Assembly (NCBI GenBank): GCA_012934845.2
Contig: WNNJ02000170.1
Coordinates: forward strand, 62,001-126,000
Reading direction: 5' to 3'
From: Pomphorhynchus laevis
Lineage: Eukaryota; Acanthocephala; Palaeacanthocephala; Echinorhynchida; Pomphorhynchidae
Length of the DNA: 64,000 bases
Below are positions 11,044-21,211 of this stretch, in pieces. Each line of letters starts with the position of its first letter. Within the stretch, counting starts at the first letter, position 1. The position numbers were made by a program, and so were the translations under genes. The notes under the pieces were generated by a model. That model did not search any database, was not told the DNA's origin, and was given only the letters and a program-made list of their open reading frames with translations.

Positions 11044-12292
11044 TTTCCTACCTCTCATCGCAAACTACTGTGTTGCTTTCGACTACCTACAAATGTCGTA
11101 TTTACAATCCCACTCCAACAAAACTCAATGTCCTAGCTAATATGATACACCTTCCTAATTTCTCTGTTTCCGCCAGACAGGCCCTATCGAAGAATACTGG
11201 AGCACTAGATATAGGTTCCAGCTGGGGAAGGATAGGGCGAGCATTGCTCACTTAAAACCCTCTCAGTCTTCTTTTTGGAAGATATTCAAGAAAAAGTTTG
11301 TATGTTTGAAGAATAAAGCATTGGGCTGGATTGGTAGTATAGGCCTTGATAAAGTTTTAGAGGAGTCACTATCCCTACATAACTATAGAGGCACTCAATC
11401 TCCCCAACCAATCCCGCCTTTGTGTGACTTCAGGAGCAGGGACTTAAGTGTTACATATATCATTAACTCCTGGGGCCACTCCCGGGCACCTCCACTCGTG
11501 TCAGTCAGCTTTCGACAGACAGTCAAAGAAAGAAGGTCGCCATCACAATGCTACTAGCCTCTCTGTCCGACATTACTGTCATTAATATAAGCCGTCGTGA
11601 ATTTTACCCAAAAAGAAATTGATTGCATGTCCCAAAGATCTGCGGCCTATTTCGATTCAAAACTCTCTTATCTCTATTTACGAAAGAGCGCTTGCGCGTA
11701 AAATCAACGACCATCTATGTTGGCGAAATTTAATCCCACCAGGTTTTCATGTATACGTAAAGGATCGCTCGGTCCATTCAGCAATAGGTGAAGTACATCA
11801 GTTATGTCAAGAGAATAGTCATCAACTTGCTGTGGATGTTTTCCTTGACTTTTCTGCTGCATTTGACCGCATTTCCATTCCCTTTGTTATCTCCTCTCTA
11901 TGGTGTTTTGGGTTGCTTGCTTGAATTGTTAACAGGGTGGAAATATTGCTGTACACTAAACGATTCTTCTATGAAGACGACCCTAATGGACTTCAGTTCA
12001 ATCCTATTATGGGAGTGCCTCAAGGCTCCCCACTTTCTCCAATCTTGTATCTTGTTGCATCCATTGAACTCTACAAAAAATTTAAACGAAATCAACATCT
12101 GGTGGTATACGCTGATAATACCACAGCCTTGTTTTCTGGACGCAGGTGCAAAGATGTAGTCTAGGACATCAACCGTTTCTTTTTAAGATTAAAAGATCAG
12201 TTACCCTCATTCAATCTCGTTTTAAACTCTCGTTTTAAACTCCAATAACTCGCAGGTTGTGGTCTTTCATGGCACACCTGCCAGCAAAAATA

Positions 12293-12331
12293 AGATTAAG
12301 AGACTAACGCTCTCTGCTAGTCTCTTAATCT
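12293..12331. repeat. Perfect 14-bp-arm hairpin in LINE D2
   Basis: Arm AGATTAAGAGACTA, an 11-nt loop, then the exact reverse complement. In D1, D3 and D4 the first arm is present but the second arm is replaced by GCTCTCTCC-like sequence, so the palindrome is private to D2. Confidence 0.85.
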
Positions 12332-12904
12332 CTCCATTTTGCAGCCTCAACCACATCCTACCTTCACAAGTCGAGTAAAATACCTATGGTTCACCATTAC
12401 GGTGAACTGGTCAGCGGGATCTGACCTGCATAGACTAAAACGTATTCTAAAGAGAACTAGGTGGGTCATAAAACGGGATCAGCATATGTCATTGAATGGG
12501 AAAACCCAAGTGCGCCTCTGGGGTATTTGGGCTATCTCGGGATTAGTCTTCTTTTCTAGAGGACGTCTCCCAGAGCAAAGACTAAGGTTTTTCAAGTTCC
12601 TTATTTCGCGATTACCGAGTATAGCCAGCCTCGATTGGATTCTTAGGGGGGGGTGAAAGACCCCGGGTGGTTCAGTCAGAAGGCGGCGTATTGGATCGGC
12701 TGGAGGGCTCAGCTCCCTATGGAACTGAGGCCGTGATTATAGAGAAGTATGATGTTGGACTGAATATACATTACTTCCTGTTTTCTTTCGTATTTTTTTT
12801 ACTTTTTAAGCCTTTTTTGCGGTTGTATTTAGTTTTATTTAACAAAATCTTTATTATTATTGTGGCTGCAGCAAAGGCTGACATTGCCAGTAAATCCCCT
12901 TAAG

Positions 12905-13340
12905 TCGCACCTTTTGATATTAAGGTTCCATATTCAGCTGTAATTATTGATGGTCTGGTGTAAGTATTTCTCAACACAATCGATAATGCCGGATAAACAG
13001 TCAGTGATTTCCAGTATTACTGATTGATTTATGCAGTTAAATACGTTTTGCGCATTAATCGTTAGAATACAGTTATCCGTTTTGTTTGAGAAGGCTTCTC
13101 TTAATGAATGAATTACGGTTTCAGTTCTGCATCGTTCGCCAACAAACAACTTTTTGGAAACAACGACTTTCATAAGAGACAAGCGAGTGTGAAATAATTG
13201 TGCTCTAGCAGTTATTCTACGGATCATTTATCCATGAGACTTATTTAAAGGGATTAATCTGCAAGCACAATAGGCTTCTAAGAATTTTGGCTCAATTGGT
13301 CCAGACGCATGTTTGATTGCAAACATTGCTAATCTCTGCA
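12905..13340 (-). mobile_element. RT fragment of the pol family seen at 4,870-6,060
   Basis: The minus strand reads LAMFAIKHASGPIEPKFLEA, then CRLIPLNKSHG and RRITARAQLFHTRL, then TVIHSLREAF and ILTINAQNVFNCINQSVILE. This is the order found in RTs of a pol family in aquatic invertebrates, where RPIAVG..LRRLT, EAAVHA.R and LKLDF.NAFN are the landmarks. It ends before the catalytic YxDD. It is a decayed fragment, assigned by recollection of the motif order. Confidence 0.5.
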
Positions 13341-13383
13341 GTTTGATGAATCAATACCGAAATTTGTAAGTAATGAGCTCTAC

Positions 13384-15575
13384 GTTTCAGTGTATACTTC
13401 TGGCAAGGTACATATAAAACAGAATAATAAAGGGTATAAATATATATTGAATAATATTGATAAAAATATAATTTATAATTTCTTATGTAATGACTTAAAT
13501 TCTTACTATGTTAAGTTGATTAATAGCGAGAGCTTAAATACATCCAAGATAAAACTTTAGAAAGATTATATAATTAATAAAATTAAAATGAAAATAACAA
13601 ACAATTATAAAGGGAAAGATAAAATTAATTAAGATATGTATACGGAACTTACTAAATTAAAGGATAACTATATAATAACAACTAGTGATAAAGTTAGTAA
13701 TAACTTTGCCTTCATATGCCAAAGGCTTTATTATGATATACTGATGAAAGAAGTTAATTATAATGATTTAAATGTAAATCCAACATATAAACGTAGTGAG
13801 TTGAGTTTTGAAACAATTATTACAAGTCATTGCTCAAGTTTAGAAACAATTATTACAAGTCACTGTTCTATAATGGATAAAAAGGGTATAAAGGTTGAAT
13901 TAGATAATAAAACTATACCTATATTATATTGGAATCCAAAATTACATAAAAGTCTAATAAAGCCTAGGTTCATATGTAGTGCTTTTAAATGTACAATAAA
14001 ACCATTTTATAGTAGTTAGGGTTTATGGAATTGGAAGTCATGAAGGAATAATTATGTAACTTGTTTTCAACGCGAAAGTCACCTTGTGCGACTTAACAAC
14101 TATTCAATAAATAAGCATCCATCAAAGGATCACCAGCCCTATTTTAATAAATCTTCATGATCCTATACTAAAAACTATATATATAAGCAGAATAAAAATT
14201 ACGTGCCCTCAAATCAAAATTACATTTCATCATATTTTGATAGGATCCAAAATAGAAAATGGGGCAGCAAAGACTAATTTTTTAGAATAATTACATCTCG
14301 GCTTTCGACTATTGCCAGTGCTAGGTTTTGTCCAAAAATGAAATATCTATTCGATTTTAGTGAAAACTAAACACTGAAAGTTCGAAACGTAATTATTCTA
14401 AAAAATAATCATTGCTGACACATTTTCTATTTTGAATCCTTTTACAATATACATGTTATAATAACTATAACGAATATCTAAAAAAATTAGCCATCAAGTA
14501 AATATAAATAAATGGATAAAATTGAATTAATAGAATCCTTAAATATTTTGATAAATCAAAATTATTTAAAAGTAGGGGCATCTATATTTAGACAAGTAAA
14601 AGGTGTTCCAATGGGTGGTAATAGTAGCCCAATTATAGCTGACTTGTTTTTAAGCTTTATAGAATATGAATTTGTTCATAACTGTGTAAAAACTAAATCT
14701 AAACAATATAAATATATGAAATATATGTTTCGATACATTGATGATATATGTGTATTTAATTCTAATAATTTTTATTCAATTAGTTAACAAATTTATCCAG
14801 AAAGCCTTATTCTTAACAAAACCAATATTAATGATAAAGAAGGTGTATATCTAGATATGAACATTAAATTAACATTAACTAAAACTACTATTAATTTATA
14901 TCGTAAAGATGACATATTTAAATTTACAAGAAGCATATTTTTGCATGAGCATTCATGCATACCATATAATATAAAATATAATACATTAAATAATGAAATT
15001 TTAAGAATTGCAACAATTTGTAATGATATTGGCTTTCTTCAAAATCATTTAAATAATTTAATAGATACATATTTTAAACTAGGTTACTATAAAAATATCA
15101 TTAAATAGAAAATCATAAACTATATAAATCAACACAATTATATAAAAGATAAATTTAAAATCTTTATTTGGAAATTTTTATGGATAATAAATAATGCACT
15201 TTGTAATTAGAATATAATACTAGATAATCAAATTGCATCAGAGGAAATACGTCATTAGCGTGTATTTGGCCTCGCTATCATGTTGTGTGGAGGAAAAGAG
15301 CCGAAACCTGATAACGTAGCTGTTCCTCTTGATGATCTCTAATCCTTATTCTGATACATCATATGTTATATATTGGTCAATTCATAAAAGTTGATTTTTA
15401 TTTTAAATTTTAATCTTTGACTTGACATAAATTATAAAAAATCTTATATAACAATTATTACATATTTATAATTAAATAATTATTTGTTACTTAATTATTT
15501 GATTTTTACTAAGCATTATTTTTTAATTTATAAATCATATAAAATACGTAGACGCAGTTAGCTGATCTGATTAAT
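13384..15575 (+). mobile_element. Penelope-like retroelement (PLE), decayed, with MITE insertion
   Basis: RT pieces lie in order on the plus strand. 13,636-14,019 has LYWNPKLHKSLIKPRFICS, the PLE-typical 'PKLHK..KPRFI' motif. 14,512-14,787 has VPMGGNSSPIIADLFL and the catalytic YIDDI. 14,857-15,108 has LTLTKTTINLYRKDDIFKF and a helical C-terminus. A lead-in frame is visible from about 13,384. No GIY-YIG domain follows the RT in this copy. The 3' region continues to the outer end ACGCAGTTAGCTGATCTGATT at about 15,570, the same end seen in copies elsewhere. A 199-bp MITE sits at 14,242-14,440 in a damaged part of the RT. A 33-bp in-frame tandem duplication lies at 13,810-13,875. Several stops make the copy inactive. 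Confidence 0.8.
14242..14440. mobile_element. MITE with terminal inverted repeats of about 52 bp
   Basis: The left end (14,242-14,294) and right end (14,388-14,440) are inverted repeats matching over about 52 bp with a few differences. Both outer ends read AGGAT.CAAAATAGAAAATG and both inner ends read TTTTTTAGAATAATTAC. The centre is about 90 bp and noncoding. It interrupts the PLE reverse transcriptase. A target duplication could not be fixed, so the superfamily is not assigned. Confidence 0.7.
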
Positions 15576-15758
15576 GGAATTGCTAAAATATTTTATTTGA
15601 ATACATCATGACCAAGGGAATTTGAAGAATTTGAAATTTTATAATTGACTCTTTTTGTTGATATGATATCGATATATCTGTTTGTTTAACTCTTATTTAA
15701 ACAAAGTTAGTTGCATCATGAAACCAGGCATGGCTTAATGCGAGTATAATCCTGTTTC

Positions 15759-16199
15759 CTACAAGATTGACCGATTACTGCTATTGCTGTTAATATCCTT
15801 CATATTAGTACTAGAATCGATATTGTTATTGAATGTTTTGATGGCTGCACCGGTTCCTTGAGCTCTAAAATTGCTAATCTGCTCTGGTGTAAATCGTACA
15901 ATTTCTTTTACGGTCATTGGTTTCTCTAACAGCTTACCCAATCTAACAGTGTCTGCCATTTCAGAAGGGAAATCAGGAATCATTCGTGGAGCCATGTAAT
16001 CAACAAGAGTCTCTCCTTTATATTTGCTTTCAATGCACAATCTGTTGAATTCGTTGTGAAGAGCTTTATTATGAAGAAACAAATTTTTCGTGATCTTATA
16101 GGCTAAATAGGGTTCGCCGTGAGGAATAGACCTATAAAACAGTCCAAAATCAATTAGTGTATCACTCTCGTCGTTAGTTGCATCGCTTTCTTTGTCCAT
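15759..16199 (-). CDS. Hypothetical 146-residue protein, likely host gene
   Basis: An uninterrupted frame runs from ATG at 16,199 to TAG at 15,759. The product starts acidic (MDKESDATNDESDTLIDFG), has a well-balanced middle (YLAYKITKNLFLHNKALHNE, then DYMAPRMIPDFPSEMADTVR, then MTVKEIVRFTPEQISNFRAQ) and ends in an Asn/Ser-rich tail. Composition and lack of breaks set it apart from the decayed elements around it. I do not recognise a domain and see no signal peptide or membrane segment. It is on the same strand as the CARHSP1-like gene 1.4 kb upstream. It could be an intronless gene or one large coding exon. Confidence 0.5.
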   Translation of the reverse strand: MDKESDATNDESDTLIDFGLFYRSIPHGEPYLAYKITKNLFLHNKALHNEFNRLCIESKYKGETLVDYMAPRMIPDFPSEMADTVRLGKLLEKPMTVKEIVRFTPEQISNFRAQGTGAAIKTFNNNIDSSTNMKDINSNSSNRSIL

Positions 16200-16705
16200 T
16201 GGATTATTTTTCTAAATGTTTGATGAAAACAAAATCTCGTCACGAGATTTATGAGAAAATCAAAATTTTGTGTTGCGATTTAAAATCTACAAATACAATG
16301 TGATATGGATTCACAATCAGTTAAGACATATAAGTACTTATACTATAAAAATTTAACAAAATTTAAATGATTGACCTTTCTTATTAGTCACTTGAATAAG
16401 AGCTACTTGAGCGTATATTATTTGACCACATTACAGAGTACTTGATTCTTTAATACTTTATTAATAGATTTTCTAATTTTTTTATACTGTGTAAAAATTT
16501 AAACTGTCTTATCTAAATGGATTAGATGAAAGAATCACTATGCTATTATGATTTGGATCATTCTCTTTATATACTCGGTATAATCTCGAAATAGTCAAGT
16601 ACATTCATAAATGAAACGCACGTTTTAAGTAAAATTTTCGGCTGAGATTCGTATGTTTTAACATTATCGAAATTAAACACCAAAACAACCATTCTTTTTA
16701 AACGG
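16200..16705. other. AT-rich spacer
   Basis: No open frame or repeat of note. It probably contains the upstream region of the 15,759-16,199 gene. Confidence 0.4.
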
Positions 16706-16900
16706 TTATTGTGATTTTTTCAGAGTCATTATATTTTGTACGAAATTCGATATGCAATAGATACCATCATACACCAATATCGAATAGGAATTAAGAAGGT
16801 AACGTTGACAATCAGGTTTAGAAATAAATTCTAGGAATTTATTTATGTCAACATATAAGAGGATATAGAAATCAAACATTTCTTCAATTTCTTCAACCAT
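16706..16900 (-). CDS. Weak candidate: 64-residue ORF
   Basis: ATG at 16,900 opens a frame to TAA at 16,706 that starts MVEEIEEMFDFYILLYVDIN. The product is acidic at the start and otherwise aliphatic and aromatic. No family is recognised. In DNA this AT-rich a frame of this length can arise by chance, but the balanced composition and the position between two host-like genes on the same strand make it worth listing. Confidence 0.25.
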   Translation of the reverse strand: MVEEIEEMFDFYILLYVDINKFLEFISKPDCQRYLLNSYSILVYDGIYCISNFVQNIMTLKKSQ

Positions 16901-17552
16901 GTCAGAAATAAATATAAATTTATTATATAAATATATAAAGCATATATTTAATAATAATAAATAGTCATAGTGATTATAGCTGGTATAATCACTTATATTC
17001 TGTGAAATACATATATAAAGTTTTACAATTAGTTTTATAAAGATTACAATTTTCTCGACAATGTTCTCGTCTAGAGAACGTGATATTAACGAATTGTTTG
17101 AATCCTATACCCTGAGATGACATTTAAATTTAGTATGAAATACACAGCCTGGATTGGCTCGTTAAAATTCAAATTATAAAATAGTGATGGCCGATTTATA
17201 CATCATTTAATAGCAAATACATTCAATATGCAATTAGAAGGATACACACAACGCATTAATAGGAATATAGCAATTCGTATGGAAATAACCTGTAATTATA
17301 ATACTGACTTGTTATATTATATTAAGTTTAAACCACTAATCGATAATTAGTAACTTACTAATCGATAATTAATAACTTTACTTAGGAAAAGCAGCTAACA
17401 TAAATAAAAATAGAAAAAAAAACAATTCAGTAATTTATTCGAAAAAGTGTCGTAGAACGAAAAATAGCAAAGCACTTTTAAAATAGAATTACTATTAATT
17501 TTCACAACGAGAAAAAATACCAATCGTACAAAACAGATAGAAGCATCATGTA
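16901..17552. other. 3' flank of the CARHSP1-like gene
   Basis: AT-rich, with no gene recognised. A short stretch at about 17,136-17,166 (minus) resembles part of exon 3 of the gene (NEPIQAV against NERFQAV); see findings. Confidence 0.4.
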
Positions 17553-20500
17553 TCAATTGACAGTGGTGTCATTCCAGGCTTTCCTGAGCTTATCAAGTTG
17601 CTTGTAATGAACACATACAGCCTGGAATCGCTCATTTCTGGGAGGCATTGCTAAGCGCTTGAAGGTAACCTGATCACCGATTTCAGGAACCCAATCTTCT
17701 TCAATGCTTTAATAAATTAAAAGCAACATTTACACATGCGTTAAAAAGGAAATAAAATATTTAACGTATGATGTTCAAAGCGAGAAACACCCTGTTGACA
17801 ATGTGATTTATAAGAAGCAACAATAGTAAAGCAGATATTGATTTATTACTTATATTGTTGAAATAAGTTGCTTGATAACATGACAACGTTCGGCAGCATA
17901 ATATAATGCAATTTTCCATACAGAGACCACCAAATAGTGTTAATGTAGAACTCATTAAATATCGTCAGAATTGCAATAATTTGCTGAGAACTAACCACTC
18001 TGGGCTTATCTATTCAGATGTCAAGTAATGATTAGCTGCAGAATATAATGATACATAGTTTGTTATATAAAGCTTGCTTGTAATCCAATGATAATATTAG
18101 TTATCATTTATCTCAATTTCAAATCTGTTTTAACTGATCACACAAATAGCACTGGTCATGACACCAATTTTGACAACGTTGGTACAACCTCAACTGAATT
18201 TAACTAGCATAGAGTAATAGTGAAGGAAACAACGTTCATCAAGTTATTACAACCCAATTCGGATAAACAAAACGAGTTTTTGTATTTTATTGTAAAATGT
18301 ATATTTTGTATTATTTAATATATTTTTAGGAAATGAAACGAATAATAATATTAGTATATTAGTATAATAATACTAGTATAGACATATTTTGAAAATAATT
18401 CCAAATTTCATTTGCTGAGAAAGCCTTTCAATTTTAATATTATTTACAAGCTCAGCTGGACTTACTCGTTCCATGTAGTTTAATGTTATATAAGTTTGTG
18501 ACAGCCACGAAAAATCAACAAAACGGTACCTAGTACCGTTTCGTCATCGTTTTGACTAACAAGTGCCGAAATTAATATTAGTTTTGTATTTCTAATAGTA
18601 GTGATGTATAAAATATATAAAGTAACTAGAATAATCTTCTGGGAATACTTACCTCATTGACTGAAAACGTGAAATACTTTTCGGCTAATTCTTTATTCTA
18701 TAATAATACTACTAATAATAGGAACACAATTGTTGATAATTTCAAGGTAACTTATTATTTTACATTAGAAATACAACAATCCAAGATCAAGACATTAGCG
18801 TATCTTAGCAGCTAACAACAATCTTTTAGCAGGTCATTTTCCTACTACTAGTAGTAGAGATTGGCTGGGTTATTAGCTATATAATCATAAAAGAAAAACA
18901 GTCAAATACATATGAGTAAAACATCATTGGTTCTTGTTTTTTACTTAGACGACTTTAATTGGTTATTTGAGTTCATGCAATTCGATGATTTTACTGATCG
19001 TTCAGTTCGTGCCATTTAAGTAGTCCCTCCAAAATCAGGTGGAAATACCATGTATTCTTAATTATTTCATTACTAATATACATATATCCTGCCTTCCGGA
19101 TATTAAGCTATCAAAATATACAGGAAATTGAGATAATAGAATTAACTACGCTATTTAATAGAAGAATAAGGTAGCATACATATATATTATCTATGCTACT
19201 ATAGGATATAGTAGCGTAGTTGATTTTACACATTTTAGTAAATCTTTAGGCAGATTAATAATTCAAAATATGGAATGTATTTACCATTTGTATGACTTCT
19301 TCAAAAAATAACAATTGGAATAGGGCAATATATTCGTGATTACAAAATAATATTGAAAACACCTTGAAATAGTCTAAATAGCCTCTAATAATGCAATATA
19401 CTGATATTCTCATTCAACGAATTGCCTACATTATTAAGCCATTGTTTTTGTTTTATCTTTCTTATTCAATATGTAAAAATCTAGCAAAGATAAAAAATAT
19501 TCCTATTTCCTATCTAATGAAAAATGTGTTATCGGTAAACTTACTCAGAAATGTGCAAAAATACTTTTTCGTGCTTTTTATCGTTAGGAATGATCCATCC
19601 GTGACCTTTCTGACGGCAAAATGAATCAATAATCCCTTCGACGGTTGGTTCACCAGCAATTCGTTGACATCTATATAGAAAAATAACACTTTTATAATTT
19701 TTATTAGCACCTATCAATGAAAATTAAACTCTTAATACGTTCAATACGGTCGAGTGGCTCAAACCTCTATTTAAATTTTTGCTCATGAGTACAGAATCAT
19801 GGCATTTTTAGTGTATCAAAATTTAAAGAGATAAGTAAGTTAACAACAATCTATTAGCAAAAGGTTTCTACTAGTGGCTTAGGCGGGTAAATGCTAAAAG
19901 ATAAACTGTAAATATTAAGTCAGTTAGCCCACTAAATTTTATTTTTTATTATTATTTACCGTCTAATTACTTACTGTATGATAGTAATATCACTTAAAAG
20001 TAAATGTGTTTTTTTTTAATTTATCGCTCGGAAATGCTTTATCAGTTGGACTTATGCCGAGATCGTTCTCGTCCGCTCGCATTGTCTTGATTGCGATATT
20101 AAATCTGAAAGCAAAGGAGATGAATTATCTTCCTTCGACATAATATAGTTTTTTAAGTTAGACGAAGAAGATTTGTTAAAGATGTTTATCGTACCTTCGT
20201 ACTGATAATACATTTATTTTTCGTTGTCAATGATCACCATATACAAACAGCTTAACATAACATACACTTCAAATTATTTAACAGCAATAATTTCATTGTA
20301 AAAATCATTTCATGCATTTAATTCAAATCAACGTTGATACACGATATACATGCTTTTATACTAAAGCATTGGGTGTATTGATATTTCAAAAATGCATATA
20401 AAACAACTTGGATACGATCACGAACGTTTATTTACAACTTGGGTACAATCAATGATCCATACAGTAGTCTACGAAAGTCTGAGAGGCCATGCATGTTGAT

Positions 20501-21211
20501 AATTGTTAGTGCGCTTCTATATTTTTGCCTTGACGCTTGAATATGTAAAATTGATCCTAATTTATACCTGAAATATGCCTGAAGCCGTTTCAGATCAGCA
20601 AATTTGAGGTAAAAACCATTAATTCAATCAAACACATATCAATGACTTACTTTTTATTACTATTTGTGGATTAAAGCAAAGTTTAGGTGTTACATGTTAG
20701 AATTCAGGTTACTTACAAATAATCCCTGTATCGCTTTTATCCTAATAAGCCTTGTAAGGCTTATTAGGATAAATATTACTTACTCAAAACCTGATTTGTT
20801 GTATAGAGACAACGGTAATGCAGTTAATTAGTAACTTGGTAAAGCTACGATACAATAACAAAAATGGAATTCAGTAGGCGAGATGTCTGATTTTAAATAT
20901 AGCAATTGAATTAGGTTAATTAAAAACATAAGCAGTAAATTAATTAAATTTATCCATTAAGTTTTGCTTTTAATTATTTACCGGCTAATGACTTACTGCA
21001 TTATGTGATATCACTTTGAAGTAAATGTTTTTTATTGAAAACAATTTCAAGCACGGGACATTTTTCTCATTTAGACTTACGCCGAGATCGTTCTAGCTCG
21101 TTTGCATTGTCTTGATTGTGATAGGAAATCTAATAGTAGATGAGTTGAATCATCTTCTCTCCTCATCATATCTTTATCCAGACTATTGACGGTTTTCTTC
21201 TCGTTATCCAT
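17553..21211 (-). CDS. carhsp1: CARHSP1/CSDC2-like cold-shock-domain protein, three exons
   Basis: Exon 1 is 21,081-21,211 (ATG at 21,211), exon 2 is 19,545-19,670 and exon 3 is 17,553-17,706 (TGA). Introns are 1,410 and 1,838 bp with GTAAGT donors and AG acceptors, and both junctions are phase 2, so the joined frame of 136 residues is continuous. The short N-terminus ends in RARTISA, matching the phosphorylated RTRTFSA motif of vertebrate CARHSP1. The cold shock domain follows: GIIDSFCRQKGHGWI carries the RNP1-like KGHGWI, VFLHISD is RNP2, and WVPEIGDQVTFKRLAMPPRN with ERFQAV closes the fold. Human CARHSP1 is 147 residues. Family members bind single-stranded RNA and DNA in the cytoplasm and affect mRNA stability. 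Exon 1 has a nearby duplicate at 20,056-20,141. No expression evidence is available. Confidence 0.87.
20056..20141 (-). pseudogene. Duplicated first exon of the CARHSP1-like gene, donor lost
   Basis: Inside intron 1 an ATG at 20,141 opens 28 codons ending SQSRQCERTRTIS plus GC, matching exon 1's SQSRQCKRARTIS plus GC, in the same phase. Flanking sequence downstream of the exon (19,910-20,055 against 20,930-21,080) is also alike, so this is a segmental tandem duplication of at least 0.23 kb. The donor reads ATAAGT instead of GTAAGT, so splicing to exon 2 at this point should fail and translation would stop at the next codon. It may once have served as an alternative first exon with a shorter N-terminus (MSKEDNSSPLL). 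Confidence 0.75.
20736..20773. repeat. Perfect 18-bp-arm hairpin, 2-nt loop
   Basis: Arm TTTATCCTAATAAGCCTT, loop GT, then the exact reverse complement. It lies in intron 1 of the CARHSP1-like gene, between the two exon-1 copies. Without a T tract or a gene to end, a terminator role is unlikely. Confidence 0.9.

Larger units (their letters stand above)
9130..12900 (+). mobile_element. LINE family D, copy D2, longest copy with ORF1, endonuclease and RT
   Basis: This is the most complete D copy. Parts in order: ORF1 (about 9,250-10,195) with a Cys-rich knuckle; an APE-type endonuclease (about 10,318-10,990) with LIVLQETRYIRLPQ, MLLGDFND and a terminal YDLSRWRI block; a linker; the RT (about 11,600-12,665) with PKDLRPISIQN, DFSAAFDRI, GVPQGSPLSPILY and the catalytic box; then a 3' region to about 12,900. 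The catalytic box reads YADN instead of YADD, and several frameshifts and stops are present, so the copy is dead. Two perfect hairpins private to this copy (11,004-11,043 and 12,293-12,331) are described separately. The clade is I/R1/Jockey-like; no RNase H domain was seen. Confidence 0.8.

Noticed and set aside
15240-15420. Possible hammerhead ribozyme in the Penelope-like 3' end (GAAAC box and a CTGATGA-like word)
   Set aside because: Penelope elements can carry hammerheads, and CTGATGA plus GAAAC both occur. However, CTGATGA lies downstream of GAAAC, is not conserved among the copies (CTTGATGA, CTGACGA, CTGATTA), and no stem II or stem I fits in any permutation I tried.
20056-20141. Inner exon 1 copy spliced by a U12-type AT-AC intron
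   Set aside because: The donor reads ATAAGT, not the U12 consensus ATATCC, and the shared acceptor at 19,671-19,672 is AG in a U2-like context. A decayed GT donor is simpler.
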